Shown here: positions 36,552 to 44,846 of the stretch, one piece after another
How the letters are laid out: each line of letters opens with the position of its first letter
Position numbering within the stretch: the stretch's first letter is position 1
Assembly: GCA_945860165.1 (NCBI GenBank)
Contig: CAMAPL010000003.1
Coordinates: 122,495-186,494 of the forward strand
Length of the DNA stretch: 64,000 nt
Source of the DNA: Rhizobium sp. Q54
Lineage (GTDB): Bacteria; Pseudomonadota; Alphaproteobacteria; Micropepsales; Micropepsaceae
Reading direction: 5' to 3'
Program-made: the position numbers and the translations under genes
Notes under the pieces: generated by a model
Told to the model about the DNA's origin: nothing
Seen by the model: the letters and a program-made list of their open reading frames with translations, nothing else
Databases searched by the model: none

Positions 36552-39500
36552 TTACCTCTTCACCGCGCCGTCGTAGCTGTCGCGCGACCAGGGACGGAAA
36601 CCCATCGGCACCTTCTGCGGCCAGACCTGGTCGAGGGTGGAACGCTGCAGCAGCCGCCCGTCCGTCATCACATAGGCGATGTCGGCGGTGTTGCGGATGT
36701 TGCGCATCGGATCGTTGTTGAGCACCACAAGGTCGGCGAGCTTGCCCGCCTTGAGCGAGCCGATCTGGTCCTGCGCCCCCAGGAAGTGCGCGCCCGCGAC
36801 GGTGGCGGTGTACAGCGCCTCGATCTCGGTCATCGCATCGGCAAACGTCCATACATCCCAGTGCGTGCCGATGCCCGGCTGCTCGCCATGCTCACCGGAC
36901 GTCACAAAACCGCCGGCGCGCTGGATGTCAGCCGAGGCTTCGGCATAGACCGGGTGCCAGAACCGCTCCTTGGGCTGCTCCACCATCGAGCGGGCATTGC
37001 GGCCGTCAATGAAGGATTTCGACGCGACATAACGGTACATCGGGTCATTCTGCAGTTGCGCGTAGGGCCGGAAGTAGGTCTGCGTCCCGTCCGGCCAGCC
37101 GATAATGGTCATGGTCGGGGAATGGGTGACACCGGTCTTGGCGAGAAAGATCGTCATGTCCTTGAACAGGGGCAGCGCCGCGATGGCGTGCTCCCATCCG
37201 GTCTGGCCGTCCATCGCAAAGCCCAGCGCCAGGATCGGCGACGCGCCTTCCGCCGTCACCGGCATATTGTGCTCGCGCGCCGCCTCGATCAGGAACTGGT
37301 GCTTCTTGCGGTTGGCGACCCGGAAGTTCTTGAGCGACTCCACCCCCACCGCCAGGCGGGCCGAGACGTGGTAGCGGGCATCCTCCATATTATTGATGTT
37401 CAGATGGTCGCCAAAGCCGATGAAGCCGCCCTCGGAGACCACCTGGCCCGTGCCATAGGTGCGCGGCCCCAAGGTGTAGCCGATCTCGGTCAGGTCCCGC
37501 AGCAGCGGATGATTGATATTGCTGCCCGACGGGTCGCGCACCGTCGTCACGCCAAAGGCGAGCGCAATGGACAGGCGCATGTTGCGGCGCATGGCGACGC
37601 CATCATCGGAACCGTCGCCGCGCACGATATGTGCGTGCATGTCGATCAGGCCGGGGATGATGGTCTTGCCATCCATATTCATGACGGTATCGCCAGCGGC
37701 AGGCTGACAGGCGCCGACGCAAAGCAGCTTGCCTTTCTCGACGATGATGTTGCCCTTCTCGATCACCTGGCTGCCTTCCATGGTGATGATCTTGGCGCCG
37801 ACCAGAGCGAGACGGCCGGGCGCCGGCGCGTTGGACACCGTAACCTGCAGCCCAGTTTCGGTCTTCTGGCCGGTGGCAGTGTTGACCAGCACGAAGCGGT
37901 TGCCCGAAATCAGCTGCACTTCCGTGGGGCTGAACGATGCCGCGCTGGAATGGCCATTGGGATCTAGACGGGTACGGCCCTTGACCAGGTCATTGGGATG
38001 AACCGGAATGATGGACCCCGCCTTCACTGCCGAGAGTTGCTGATGGAACAGGCGCAGGCCGCTCGCGAACAGCACACCGTCGCCATTGGGGCGCAGCATT
38101 GGACTGTTGCCCGAGCCGCTGCGCGGCGGGAACAGCGCATGCACGCGCTCGCCGCCGCCGCCCGGCGCGATCGAGACCACCTCGAAAACGCGCGAAGTCG
38201 TGTCATCGCCCGGGAACGGCTCCATCATCACCATCGGATTTTTGGACCGGCTCTGCCGGGTATAGGAGATGCGTCCATCGGTCATGATTTCGGCCGGCTG
38301 GCTGAACACCAACTGTGCGATCCGGGTTTCAGAACAGCCCGCGGGATTGACGCGGCGCAATTCCCACTCAGCGCCCTCCCAGGGCGAGCCATCGGTCGGC
38401 GCGACGCTGCGCGCGGTCACCACCAGGGTGCCGCCTTTTTCCCATTTGGGATGGATGAAGGCCGTGGCCCCGGCGCAGCTCTGCACCACCTTACCGCTGG
38501 CGACATCCAGGACATTCAGCGCCCCAAGCTTTTCGTCATGCCAGGTGGCGAAGGCGAGCTTGGTGCCGTCCGGCGACCAGGCCGGCGTGATCTCGGCCGG
38601 TCCCTTGCCGTCACTGGCGATCAGCGGGGTTGCCGCACCACCCGCCATGTCCTTGCGCCACAGCCGGCCGATGGCACCGAACACCAGGCTGCGCCTGTCG
38701 GGCGACAAAGCCGGCCACATATAGAGACGCGCGGTAAAATTGACGGCATTGGCGGCATCGAGATTGGGCTTCACCAGTTCGCTGACGGTGCGCTGATAGC
38801 GGGCGGTGAAGGGAATCTGGGTAACCGCATTGGTCGCCACATCAACCCTCCACAAATGACCTTCTCGCCAGAACAGCACCGACTTGCCGTCGGGCGTCCA
38901 GTCATGGCCGGGCATCTGGGTATCCACGTAATAGGCGTGCGAGCGCGAGACGTCGCGGGTGACCGGGTCAACCAGCACCTTTTCGGTGCGGGTCTGGGTA
39001 TCCAGCAGCACCAGTGCGGTTGTGCCCTTCAAATGGTGACGGCGCCAGAAATAATTGCCTTCCGGCATTTCCCTGGCATAGGCGATATAGCGCCCGGATG
39101 GATCGGGATGCGGCTCCATTTCGGCCGGCGAGCGGTCCGGAAGTTCGTGATAGGCCATGACCCAGGGCGATGCGATCTTGTCTTTTGTCGTATCGGGCAG
39201 CTCGGGGCTGGTCATGGTCTCGACCTTGCCGGTCGCCAGCTCGATGCGCTTCACCTTCTGGCGGTACTGGAAGATGGAAAGGCCCCGAAACGCCATAATG
39301 GCAGAGTGGAAATAGACGTAGCGGCCGTCGGGCGAGAAGGTCGGGGCGTAATACTGGTCGGACGTTCCGGCCAGCAATTCACGCGGCTTGCCGCCGCCGG
39401 CCGGTACCAGCGCCAGCGCCCAGGTGCGGCGATGCCAGCCGCGGCCCGGCGACGCCAAGTTGCGCACGGCGACAATGGTCTTGCCGTCCGGCGACCAGGC

Positions 39501-39980
39501 CGGATCGGTGAACCGCATGAAGGGATCGCTATAGAGAATGCGGGCATTCGAGCCGTCGGCATTCATCACCCACAAATTGTCCTGCCCGCCCCGATCGGAG
39601 ACGAACACGATCTTGCTGCCATCGCGCGAGAAGCGCGGATGGGCGTTGACGGCAATGCCGCTGGACTGGGTCAGCGATTCCGCGGCGCCGCCATTGATGG
39701 GAAGGCGGTAGATGTGACCAAGCAGATCGAAGACAACAGAATCGCCTTTGGGCGAGACGGAGAGGCCCGCCATGGTGGCCTCGTCGACCGTGAAATCAAG
39801 CCTGTTGGGATTCGCGCCCTTAGCGCGGATGAATTCCGCGTCGGCGCCCTGCCCGACTCCGCTGGCACTTCGGATTGGCGGAAGCGGGGACTGTGACGGG
39901 GACTGGGCGCTGGATTTCAGGATGGGCAGAACAAGACCCGCGCACAGCGCCGTGGCCAAGAAAAAATGTCGGTGTTTCAT
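36552..39980 (-). CDS. Exported TolB-like beta-propeller / amidohydrolase fusion
   Basis: This protein has 1142 residues from the ATG at 39980, which starts a clean signal peptide (MKHRHFFLATALCAGLVLP). The first ~700 residues contain WD40-like PD40/TolB repeats (patterns such as FSRDGSKIVFVSDR, WSPDGKTIVAV, FSPDGRYVYF). The last ~430 form a metal-dependent amidohydrolase with the ligand motif IDMHAHIVRG, a following GEHGEQPG block and LGAQDQIGSLKAGKLADLVVL. Amidohydrolases of this class cleave peptides or other amides. The fused propeller may bind the substrate (inference). It heads a transcript with the POT transporter. Confidence 0.9.
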   Translation of the reverse strand: MKHRHFFLATALCAGLVLPILKSSAQSPSQSPLPPIRSASGVGQGADAEFIRAKGANPNRLDFTVDEATMAGLSVSPKGDSVVFDLLGHIYRLPINGGAAESLTQSSGIAVNAHPRFSRDGSKIVFVSDRGGQDNLWVMNADGSNARILYSDPFMRFTDPAWSPDGKTIVAVRNLASPGRGWHRRTWALALVPAGGGKPRELLAGTSDQYYAPTFSPDGRYVYFHSAIMAFRGLSIFQYRQKVKRIELATGKVETMTSPELPDTTKDKIASPWVMAYHELPDRSPAEMEPHPDPSGRYIAYAREMPEGNYFWRRHHLKGTTALVLLDTQTRTEKVLVDPVTRDVSRSHAYYVDTQMPGHDWTPDGKSVLFWREGHLWRVDVATNAVTQIPFTARYQRTVSELVKPNLDAANAVNFTARLYMWPALSPDRRSLVFGAIGRLWRKDMAGGAATPLIASDGKGPAEITPAWSPDGTKLAFATWHDEKLGALNVLDVASGKVVQSCAGATAFIHPKWEKGGTLVVTARSVAPTDGSPWEGAEWELRRVNPAGCSETRIAQLVFSQPAEIMTDGRISYTRQSRSKNPMVMMEPFPGDDTTSRVFEVVSIAPGGGGERVHALFPPRSGSGNSPMLRPNGDGVLFASGLRLFHQQLSAVKAGSIIPVHPNDLVKGRTRLDPNGHSSAASFSPTEVQLISGNRFVLVNTATGQKTETGLQVTVSNAPAPGRLALVGAKIITMEGSQVIEKGNIIVEKGKLLCVGACQPAAGDTVMNMDGKTIIPGLIDMHAHIVRGDGSDDGVAMRRNMRLSIALAFGVTTVRDPSGSNINHPLLRDLTEIGYTLGPRTYGTGQVVSEGGFIGFGDHLNINNMEDARYHVSARLAVGVESLKNFRVANRKKHQFLIEAAREHNMPVTAEGASPILALGFAMDGQTGWEHAIAALPLFKDMTIFLAKTGVTHSPTMTIIGWPDGTQTYFRPYAQLQNDPMYRYVASKSFIDGRNARSMVEQPKERFWHPVYAEASADIQRAGGFVTSGEHGEQPGIGTHWDVWTFADAMTEIEALYTATVAGAHFLGAQDQIGSLKAGKLADLVVLNNDPMRNIRNTADIAYVMTDGRLLQRSTLDQVWPQKVPMGFRPWSRDSYDGAVKR

Positions 39981-40171
39981 GTCCCACATCCCCTTTTGCC
40001 CGCGTTTGAGCTGCGCGTTTGAGAAAGCCCGACCCACAATGGCCGGCGAGGCCCAGCCGTTTGCGTCACCTGTTTATGGAACTGCTGAAGAAGGCCCCGC
40101 CTATACCCAATAGGAAAGAGCGTGGGGGAATGCCCGCGACAAGTCAATCAGCCGCGCGGCGCCCTGCCGGA

Positions 40172-41191
40172 TCAGGCGCGCAGTTTTCCGGCCTTCACCT
40201 TCACCCGCATCAGATGTTTGTTGGCGGCGATATAGAGATAGCCATCGGCACCAAGCTCGCAATTGGCCGCCGGCCCGCTGATGCGGATGACGCCGATGCG
40301 CTTGCCTTGCGGATTAACGATGCTGATGCCGTCGCCCGACAGCCAGACATTGCCGGCTTGGTCAACCTTGAAGCCGTCGCCGCTGGTGGCTTTGAAACCC
40401 TGCTCGGTGCGGTCGATGAAGGCCCTCGAGGAGGTCGACCGCCCCTGCGCGTCCAGTTCATGAACCACCCAGCCGATGTCACGGTCGGTGTGATAGAGCC
40501 GGCGGCCGTCGGGCGAGACGCCGATGCCGTTAGGGGCATTGTATTTCCCGATCAGCGTGATGCTGTTGTCCGGCGCGATGCGGAACACGCCGGTGAAATC
40601 CAGTTCGCGGTCGGGCGACTTGTCGGTGCCCGTCAGGCCATAGGCCGGGTCGGTGAAAAAGATCGAGCCGTCAATCGGCGAAACACACAGGTCGTTGGGG
40701 CTGTTGAGGCGCTTGCCCTCGAACCTGTCGACAATGACGGACCTGGTCTTGGTTGGGATGTCGATCTGGCTGATGCAGCGGTTGCCGCTGTCAGCAATGA
40801 GCAATCCGCCACGTCCCAGGAACAGGCCGTTGGAGCCCGCTTCGCGCAGCCGCGGCGTCGGCGGGCCCTGATAGCCCGACGGCTGCAGCCAGACGCTACC
40901 GCCGGACTTGGGCGACCATTGGAAGATCACATTCTTGGGCGGATCGGAGGCGAGCAGGAAACCGTCGGCGCCGCCGATCCATACCGGGCCCTCGGCCCAT
41001 TGATAGCCGTCGATCACCGCTTCGACGGGAGCGTCGGCGTCGATCAGCGCATCCAGGCTGGGGTCCAGTCGCTCAATGCGCGCGGTCGGCGTGGCGCCAG
41101 GTGCCTGCGAAAAAACCGACCGCGAAAAGCTTGCCATGCCGGCCAGAGACAGTCCGGTCGTCAGCATCAGGCGGCGCGAAAAGTCGGTCAT
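40172..41191 (-). CDS. SMP-30/gluconolactonase-like protein, exported
   Basis: This 339-residue six-bladed propeller of the SMP-30/gluconolaconase/LRE family has a twin-arginine type signal (MTDFSRRLMLTTGLS) ending near FSRSVFSQA. Characteristic blocks are EGPVWIGGADGFLLASD, NGLFLGRGGLLIAD, RLNSPNDLCVSPIDGSIFFTDP and PNGIGVSPDGRRLYHTD. Members hydrolyse sugar lactones with a divalent metal. With gcd and the soluble GDH-type protein in the same window, it could open the lactones these enzymes make in the periplasm (inference). It lies 191 bases upstream of the amidohydrolase gene, on the same strand. Confidence 0.9.
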   Translation of the reverse strand: MTDFSRRLMLTTGLSLAGMASFSRSVFSQAPGATPTARIERLDPSLDALIDADAPVEAVIDGYQWAEGPVWIGGADGFLLASDPPKNVIFQWSPKSGGSVWLQPSGYQGPPTPRLREAGSNGLFLGRGGLLIADSGNRCISQIDIPTKTRSVIVDRFEGKRLNSPNDLCVSPIDGSIFFTDPAYGLTGTDKSPDRELDFTGVFRIAPDNSITLIGKYNAPNGIGVSPDGRRLYHTDRDIGWVVHELDAQGRSTSSRAFIDRTEQGFKATSGDGFKVDQAGNVWLSGDGISIVNPQGKRIGVIRISGPAANCELGADGYLYIAANKHLMRVKVKAGKLRA

Positions 41192-41803
41192 TTTCCAGTC
41201 TCCGGTTCAGGGGTCGGAAGAATTAAACAGGTCGCGCGGAGAGGCAAGCAACGGCCCAGCTAAAGTGCGCATGCCCCGCGACCGACGCGCTGGACCTGAT
41301 GAGCGTTACCAATGTCGCAGAACATATCCTGTTCGATTCGCAAGGGGTTGGCGCAAGCGGATCGAGTTTATCAAGATGAGCCTGGTCCGCGACGAAGTTG
41401 TCTATGAAATGACCCGCGCAGGACAGGCAGTCTCTGTGCGCTATGTCGGCATTGATCCGGGCAGATCCAGCCCACATAGCCAAGACATCGACCGGGCATA
41501 TTGGGATTCGGCGGCGATTGACGACAAGTTATTCGACCCTAAAATCGCGTCTTTACAGGGCCAGCGGGAACCGGCGTGGCGCCCGCGCAAATCTATGGAC
41601 GCGGCACGGCCCCGAAGCTGGATGTGCACCAGACATGGCCGCCCGCCAATGCCTTCCTGAAAGCGTGGATTTTGCTGTGCATCTTCTGCGTAAGGCTTCG
41701 ATACGGCCTTCCCGAGATATTGCGGGATAATCGAACGTTCGAGTGGTGCAAAGCCAGGACATGACGTTGCCCGTATGGGCGCCCGCCAACAACACAACGG
41801 CGA
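41192..41803 (+). pseudogene. 612-base stretch with an unrecognised, frameshifted gene remnant
   Basis: There is no intact gene here. Coding-like stretches on the plus strand read MSVTNVAEHILFDSQG near 41299-41346, then in another frame MSLVRDEVVYEMTRAG to IDDKLFDPKIASLQG (41376-41560). After a further shift comes APAQIYGRGTAPKLDVHQTW with AFLKAW (about 41577-41680). The last two parts join with one shift near 41565. I do not recognise the protein family. The rest of the stretch holds only the SMP-30 gene's promoter region. Confidence 0.45.
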
Positions 41804-42475
41804 TCAACCGTTTATGGCCGCCCAGATGATATGACGCAGACCGCGGCCCTTGTTGGCGCGCGCCTTGATCTCGTCCACGGTAAACCCCGCCCGGCCAAGC
41901 CGGCCGGCAAACTCGGCATTCGGTGCCGCCGACCAGATTGCCAGCAGGCCTTTCGGACGAAGGGCCTTGCGCGCGGCCTCCAGGCCCCGCAGGTCGTACA
42001 GCCGGTCATTTGCGCTGCTGCTGAGCCCATCGGGACCGTTGTCTACGTCCAGAAGTATTGCGTCGAATGATGCGCGCTCCGCGGCGATGACGTCACGGAC
42101 ATCACCCTCGCGGATGCTGACCCGCGGGTCGCTGAGGCAGCCGCCGGTCAGTTCGGCCATGGGACCACGCGCCCATGTCAGGACGGCCGGCACCAGCTCG
42201 GCGACAATGATACGGGCGCCAGCGCCAAGTCCGGCCAGGGCGGCCCGAAGCGTGAAGCCCATTCCATATCCGCCGATCAGGACACGGCAATTTTTGCGCC
42301 CGCGAAGGCGATCGCAAGCCAGCTGCGCCAGCGCGATCTCCGAACCGCTCATGCGGCTGTTCATCAGCGTGTTGGAACCGACCATGATAGAGAATTCCTG
42401 GTCCCGCCGCAGGAGCCTGAATTGGCCGTCACTGCCCGGCACCAAAGCTGTGTCCAAGTGAACCCATGGCTTCAT
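41804..42475 (-). CDS. Spermidine synthase-like SAM-fold protein
   Basis: This 223-residue protein has the Rossmann fold of polyamine aminopropyltransferases. It contains MVGSNTLMNSRMSGSEIALAQ (like the LMNSR region of SpeE relatives), CRVLIGGYGMGFTLRAAL as the cofactor loop, IIVAELVPAVLTWARG, and ILLDVDNGPDG in place of the catalytic DxxDP. It lacks the N-terminal domain of true spermidine synthases and probably has another activity. The ATG at 42475 gives MKPWVHLDTALVPG; the upstream extension overlaps an intergenic region. A Fur-type site lies about 220 bases upstream. Confidence 0.78.
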   Translation of the reverse strand: MKPWVHLDTALVPGSDGQFRLLRRDQEFSIMVGSNTLMNSRMSGSEIALAQLACDRLRGRKNCRVLIGGYGMGFTLRAALAGLGAGARIIVAELVPAVLTWARGPMAELTGGCLSDPRVSIREGDVRDVIAAERASFDAILLDVDNGPDGLSSSANDRLYDLRGLEAARKALRPKGLLAIWSAAPNAEFAGRLGRAGFTVDEIKARANKGRGLRHIIWAAING

Positions 42476-42797
42476 AGCAGCCCGCTTCCTATCGCCGTTA
42501 AGCAATCGTCTATACGCGCATTGCGCGTGTCGGCGCGACATGCGCCACAGCCGGAACGGGCCGTTCCATCAGGAGAACATGACCCGGGAAAATATAATAA
42601 CCATCTGTAATATATAACGTAAATATGATCGGGTTCATCGCGAAACGCTGCTAAACTTGATTTTTGGAGCAACGGCCGTGGAATTCGTACCCGAAATGAT
42701 AATCATTCTTAGTATGCGTCAAAATGACAACAAGATGGGGTTGCCGGGTATATTGTTGGCAGCATCACAAAGCCGATCCCGGCTTCGCGCACTTGCC
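42476..42797. other. 322-base non-coding stretch with an AT-rich core and a Fur-like site
   Basis: No gene is supported between the SpeE-like and tonB genes. The sequence is AT-rich around 42590-42660 and then carries the Fur-like palindrome at 42694-42711. The plus-strand frame at 42657-42917 overlaps tonB antisense and looks like a shadow. Confidence 0.55.
42694..42711. promoter_or_regulatory. Fur-box-like palindrome
   Basis: AATGATAATCATT at 42695-42707 is a 13-base palindrome identical to the core of the classical 19-base Fur box. It is downstream of tonB and about 220 bases upstream of the SpeE-like gene, both on the minus strand. Which gene it controls is unclear. Confidence 0.65.
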
Positions 42798-43502
42798 CTA
42801 GTGCTTGTCCAGGCTGAATTCGAGCGGAACGATCACCCACGCTTCAACCGAATTGCCGTTCCGTCTTGCCGGTTGGAATTTCCATTTCTGCATGGCCGCG
42901 CGCGCGGATGCGTCTAGCCGCTCATAACCCGATGACTTGAACAACTGGATTTCCAGCGGCTCGCCAGCAGCATTGACCCGCACACGCAGCTGCACGACGC
43001 CAATCTCGCGCAGACGGCGCGACGTATTAGGATAGACCGGCAAAGGATTGTTCAGATATGCGGGGTCAAAGCGCGGCGGTATCACAGCCGCCGCCTCCGC
43101 GCCCTTCATATCCGTCGGCATCTGTGCAGGCGGAGGCGCCGTCCGGATTGCGTTGGGTGACGGCGGCGCGGACGTTTCGATCTGCGGCAAATTTGGCTGC
43201 ACCACCTGTAGCACCGGCTGCAGCTTTGGCATCGGCGGCGGTTCGGGTTGGCTCACTTCCGCCGCGGCAATCGATACAGTGATGGTCTCCGTCTCCGCCT
43301 TCTTCGGCACAGCGAAGGACACGTAAAGAACCGCGTACAGGATCGCGGCATGCCCGGCCAGGGACATCGCCACGGACTTCCAGCGGTGCCGCGGCTCGGC
43401 CAGTTGGCGCGCGGTGAGATGCGCGGCCATACCCCTGCGAGCAGGCTGCTCCGCAGGCTCTTCATCAGCCCTAGGCAACCAGTCGAGATAGGCGACGCTC
43501 AT
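42798..43502 (-). CDS. tonB: Energy-transducing protein TonB
   Basis: TonB couples the inner-membrane proton motive force to outer-membrane receptors. The 234-residue protein has one transmembrane segment at about residues 43-65 (GHAAILYAVLYVSFAV) and a proline-rich linker (PPPMPKLQPVLQVVQPNLPQ). The C-terminal domain follows: NPLPVYPNTSRRLREIGVV, LRVRVNAAGEP and LDASARAAMQKWKFQPA. A TTG at 43541 would add 13 residues but falls inside a Fur-like site, so the ATG at 43502 is preferred. No exbB or exbD is adjacent. It can serve the two receptors at the right end of the window. Confidence 0.92.
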   Translation of the reverse strand: MSVAYLDWLPRADEEPAEQPARRGMAAHLTARQLAEPRHRWKSVAMSLAGHAAILYAVLYVSFAVPKKAETETITVSIAAAEVSQPEPPPMPKLQPVLQVVQPNLPQIETSAPPSPNAIRTAPPPAQMPTDMKGAEAAAVIPPRFDPAYLNNPLPVYPNTSRRLREIGVVQLRVRVNAAGEPLEIQLFKSSGYERLDASARAAMQKWKFQPARRNGNSVEAWVIVPLEFSLDKH

Positions 43503-43540
43503 GCGCTTTATGGCCTTCACCCACGGTTTAGATGAAAGCA

Positions 43541-43556
43541 ATAGTCATTCGCATTA
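43541..43556. promoter_or_regulatory. Fur-like operator upstream of tonB
   Basis: On the minus strand this reads GCGAATGACTATTG with flanking AAT, an imperfect match to GAATGATAATNATTC-type iron boxes. It lies 40 bases upstream of the tonB ATG, where an iron-repression site would be expected. Confidence 0.4.
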
Positions 43557-43636
43557 GTGCCGGCAAGGGATTTTTTGCCGCCTGTCGACTTTGAACCTAA
43601 GAAATTGAAAAATATGCGATTTTAGTGTGTCTAACG

Positions 43637-44083
43637 CTATTTTTCCGGGACGAAAACATAGCGCTCGAGACGCGCGACTTCATCCTTGTTCACATACTTG
43701 CCAATTTCATGCCGGAACTGGCCGATCGAACGATAAGGCCGGTACTCCCGGAATTCCCCCATCATTCTTCGGCTCATGCCCGGGATATGCATGATGTCGT
43801 CCGCTGTCGCCGTGTTCAGGTTCAGCGGCACGAACAGGCGGGTGTAAAGCTGCTGGCGCTGGGTTTCGTTCAGGCTGCCGACCAGCACCTTGTCCATGTC
43901 CGTAGGCGCCGCGAAGGGGCGCTTGGCGATGACGGCCTGGGCGAGCAGCGCATTGAAGTGCGGCATCAAATCAAGCTGCGCCTCTGTTGCCTTATTGGGA
44001 TTGAGCAGGCCGGGTCTGACCTGCGCGGCAGCCGGCACGGCAACGAGCAGGACGGCAGCACAAATCCAGTTTTTCCAGAACAT
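43637..44083 (-). CDS. Exported helix-hairpin-helix (ComEA-like) protein
   Basis: The model is 148 residues, starting at MFWKNWICAAVLLVAVP with a signal peptide ending near AAAQ. Two HhH-like segments follow: LLNPNKATEAQLDLMPHFNALLAQAVI and LNLNTATADDIMHIPGMSRRMMGEF. These resemble the DNA-binding repeats of ComEA-type competence proteins. Secreted HhH proteins of this sort may bind DNA in the periplasm, but a competence role is not shown here. The open frame upstream of 44083 overlaps the next gene and is not used. It lies next to a ferric-reductase-like pseudogene on the same strand. Confidence 0.8.
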   Translation of the reverse strand: MFWKNWICAAVLLVAVPAAAQVRPGLLNPNKATEAQLDLMPHFNALLAQAVIAKRPFAAPTDMDKVLVGSLNETQRQQLYTRLFVPLNLNTATADDIMHIPGMSRRMMGEFREYRPYRSIGQFRHEIGKYVNKDEVARLERYVFVPEK

Positions 44084-44108
44084 GGCTTTCCTCCTCAAAT
44101 GAAATGCG

Positions 44109-44690
44109 TCAGGCGGCAGAACCCTTCCATATCCGAAGCGCTTCCAGGGCGGCAAGAACAGCCAGCTGCAGACAGGCTGTCAAGGAATCAAAGGCACTGA
44201 GAACCCAGTGCGCGAACGTCAACAGCGCCGCGACATGAATCCAGCGATGCAATCCGCGCCACGACCTGCCCAGCCACCGGATCGACGCGTTGTTGCTGGT
44301 CACAGCCAGCAGAAGGAAAATGGCCAGGGCAAGCCATCCCGTCCAAAGTTCCGGACCAGCCGCCTCTTCCGCCACCAGCGCGAATGTTTCCTTCTTCATA
44401 AGGTAGGCAAGGACATGCGGCACGGCATAGGCGAATGCCGCCACGCCGAAGTAACGCTGGTTTTGGACCAGCCAGCGTGTTCATCCCTGCCCCGGAAACA
44501 TCAGCCGCAGCGGCGTTACGGCCATGGCCAGCAACAGCAACCACACGGAAAAACGACCCGTATGCTTGATATACTCACCGTAATAAATCGCCTCGAACTG
44601 ATACCAATAGGTCACGACAACCAATGGGAGGCCGAGGAGAAACCACATCACGTAAGGCGAGACAGCCGCCCAATGATTGCCAGCGGTCAA
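44109..44690 (-). pseudogene. MsrQ/YedZ-like ferric reductase transmembrane protein with internal TGA
   Basis: The frame from the ATG at 44690 encodes helices with the heme-binding pattern (WFLLGLPLVVV, GRFSVWLLLLAMAVTPLRLMFPG). It stops at a TGA at 44483-44481 and then continues in the same frame as TRWLVQNQRYFGVAAFAYAVPHVLAYL and SWRGLHRWIHVAALL. MsrQ normally has Arg or Trp at this point, so the TGA probably replaced a TGG or CGA. MsrQ is the quinone-linked heme partner of the periplasmic methionine sulfoxide reductase MsrP; no msrP gene is here. Without the stop, the protein would be about 193 residues, the normal length. Confidence 0.8.
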
Positions 44691-44846
44691 AGCGAGTTTC
44701 CATCCATGCCAACTCAGATATCAACAATCATGCCATCAAAAAACTGGTCCAGGCTGCGGTCGATGAACATGTGCCTGCGTATGGCGCGGGGCCGTGTTTA
44801 CCGGTATCTTCTCCCCCCACGTCCATGCAAGCTCTTGGGGGGCCTG

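Noticed and set aside
37998..39896. Plus-strand frame of 632 codons opposite the amidohydrolase fusion
   Set aside because: Antisense shadow.
44208..44846. 213-codon N-terminal extension of the gamma-glutamyltransferase
   Set aside because: Antisense to the MsrQ-like gene and low in family similarity; the ATG at 44847 starts a normal signal peptide.
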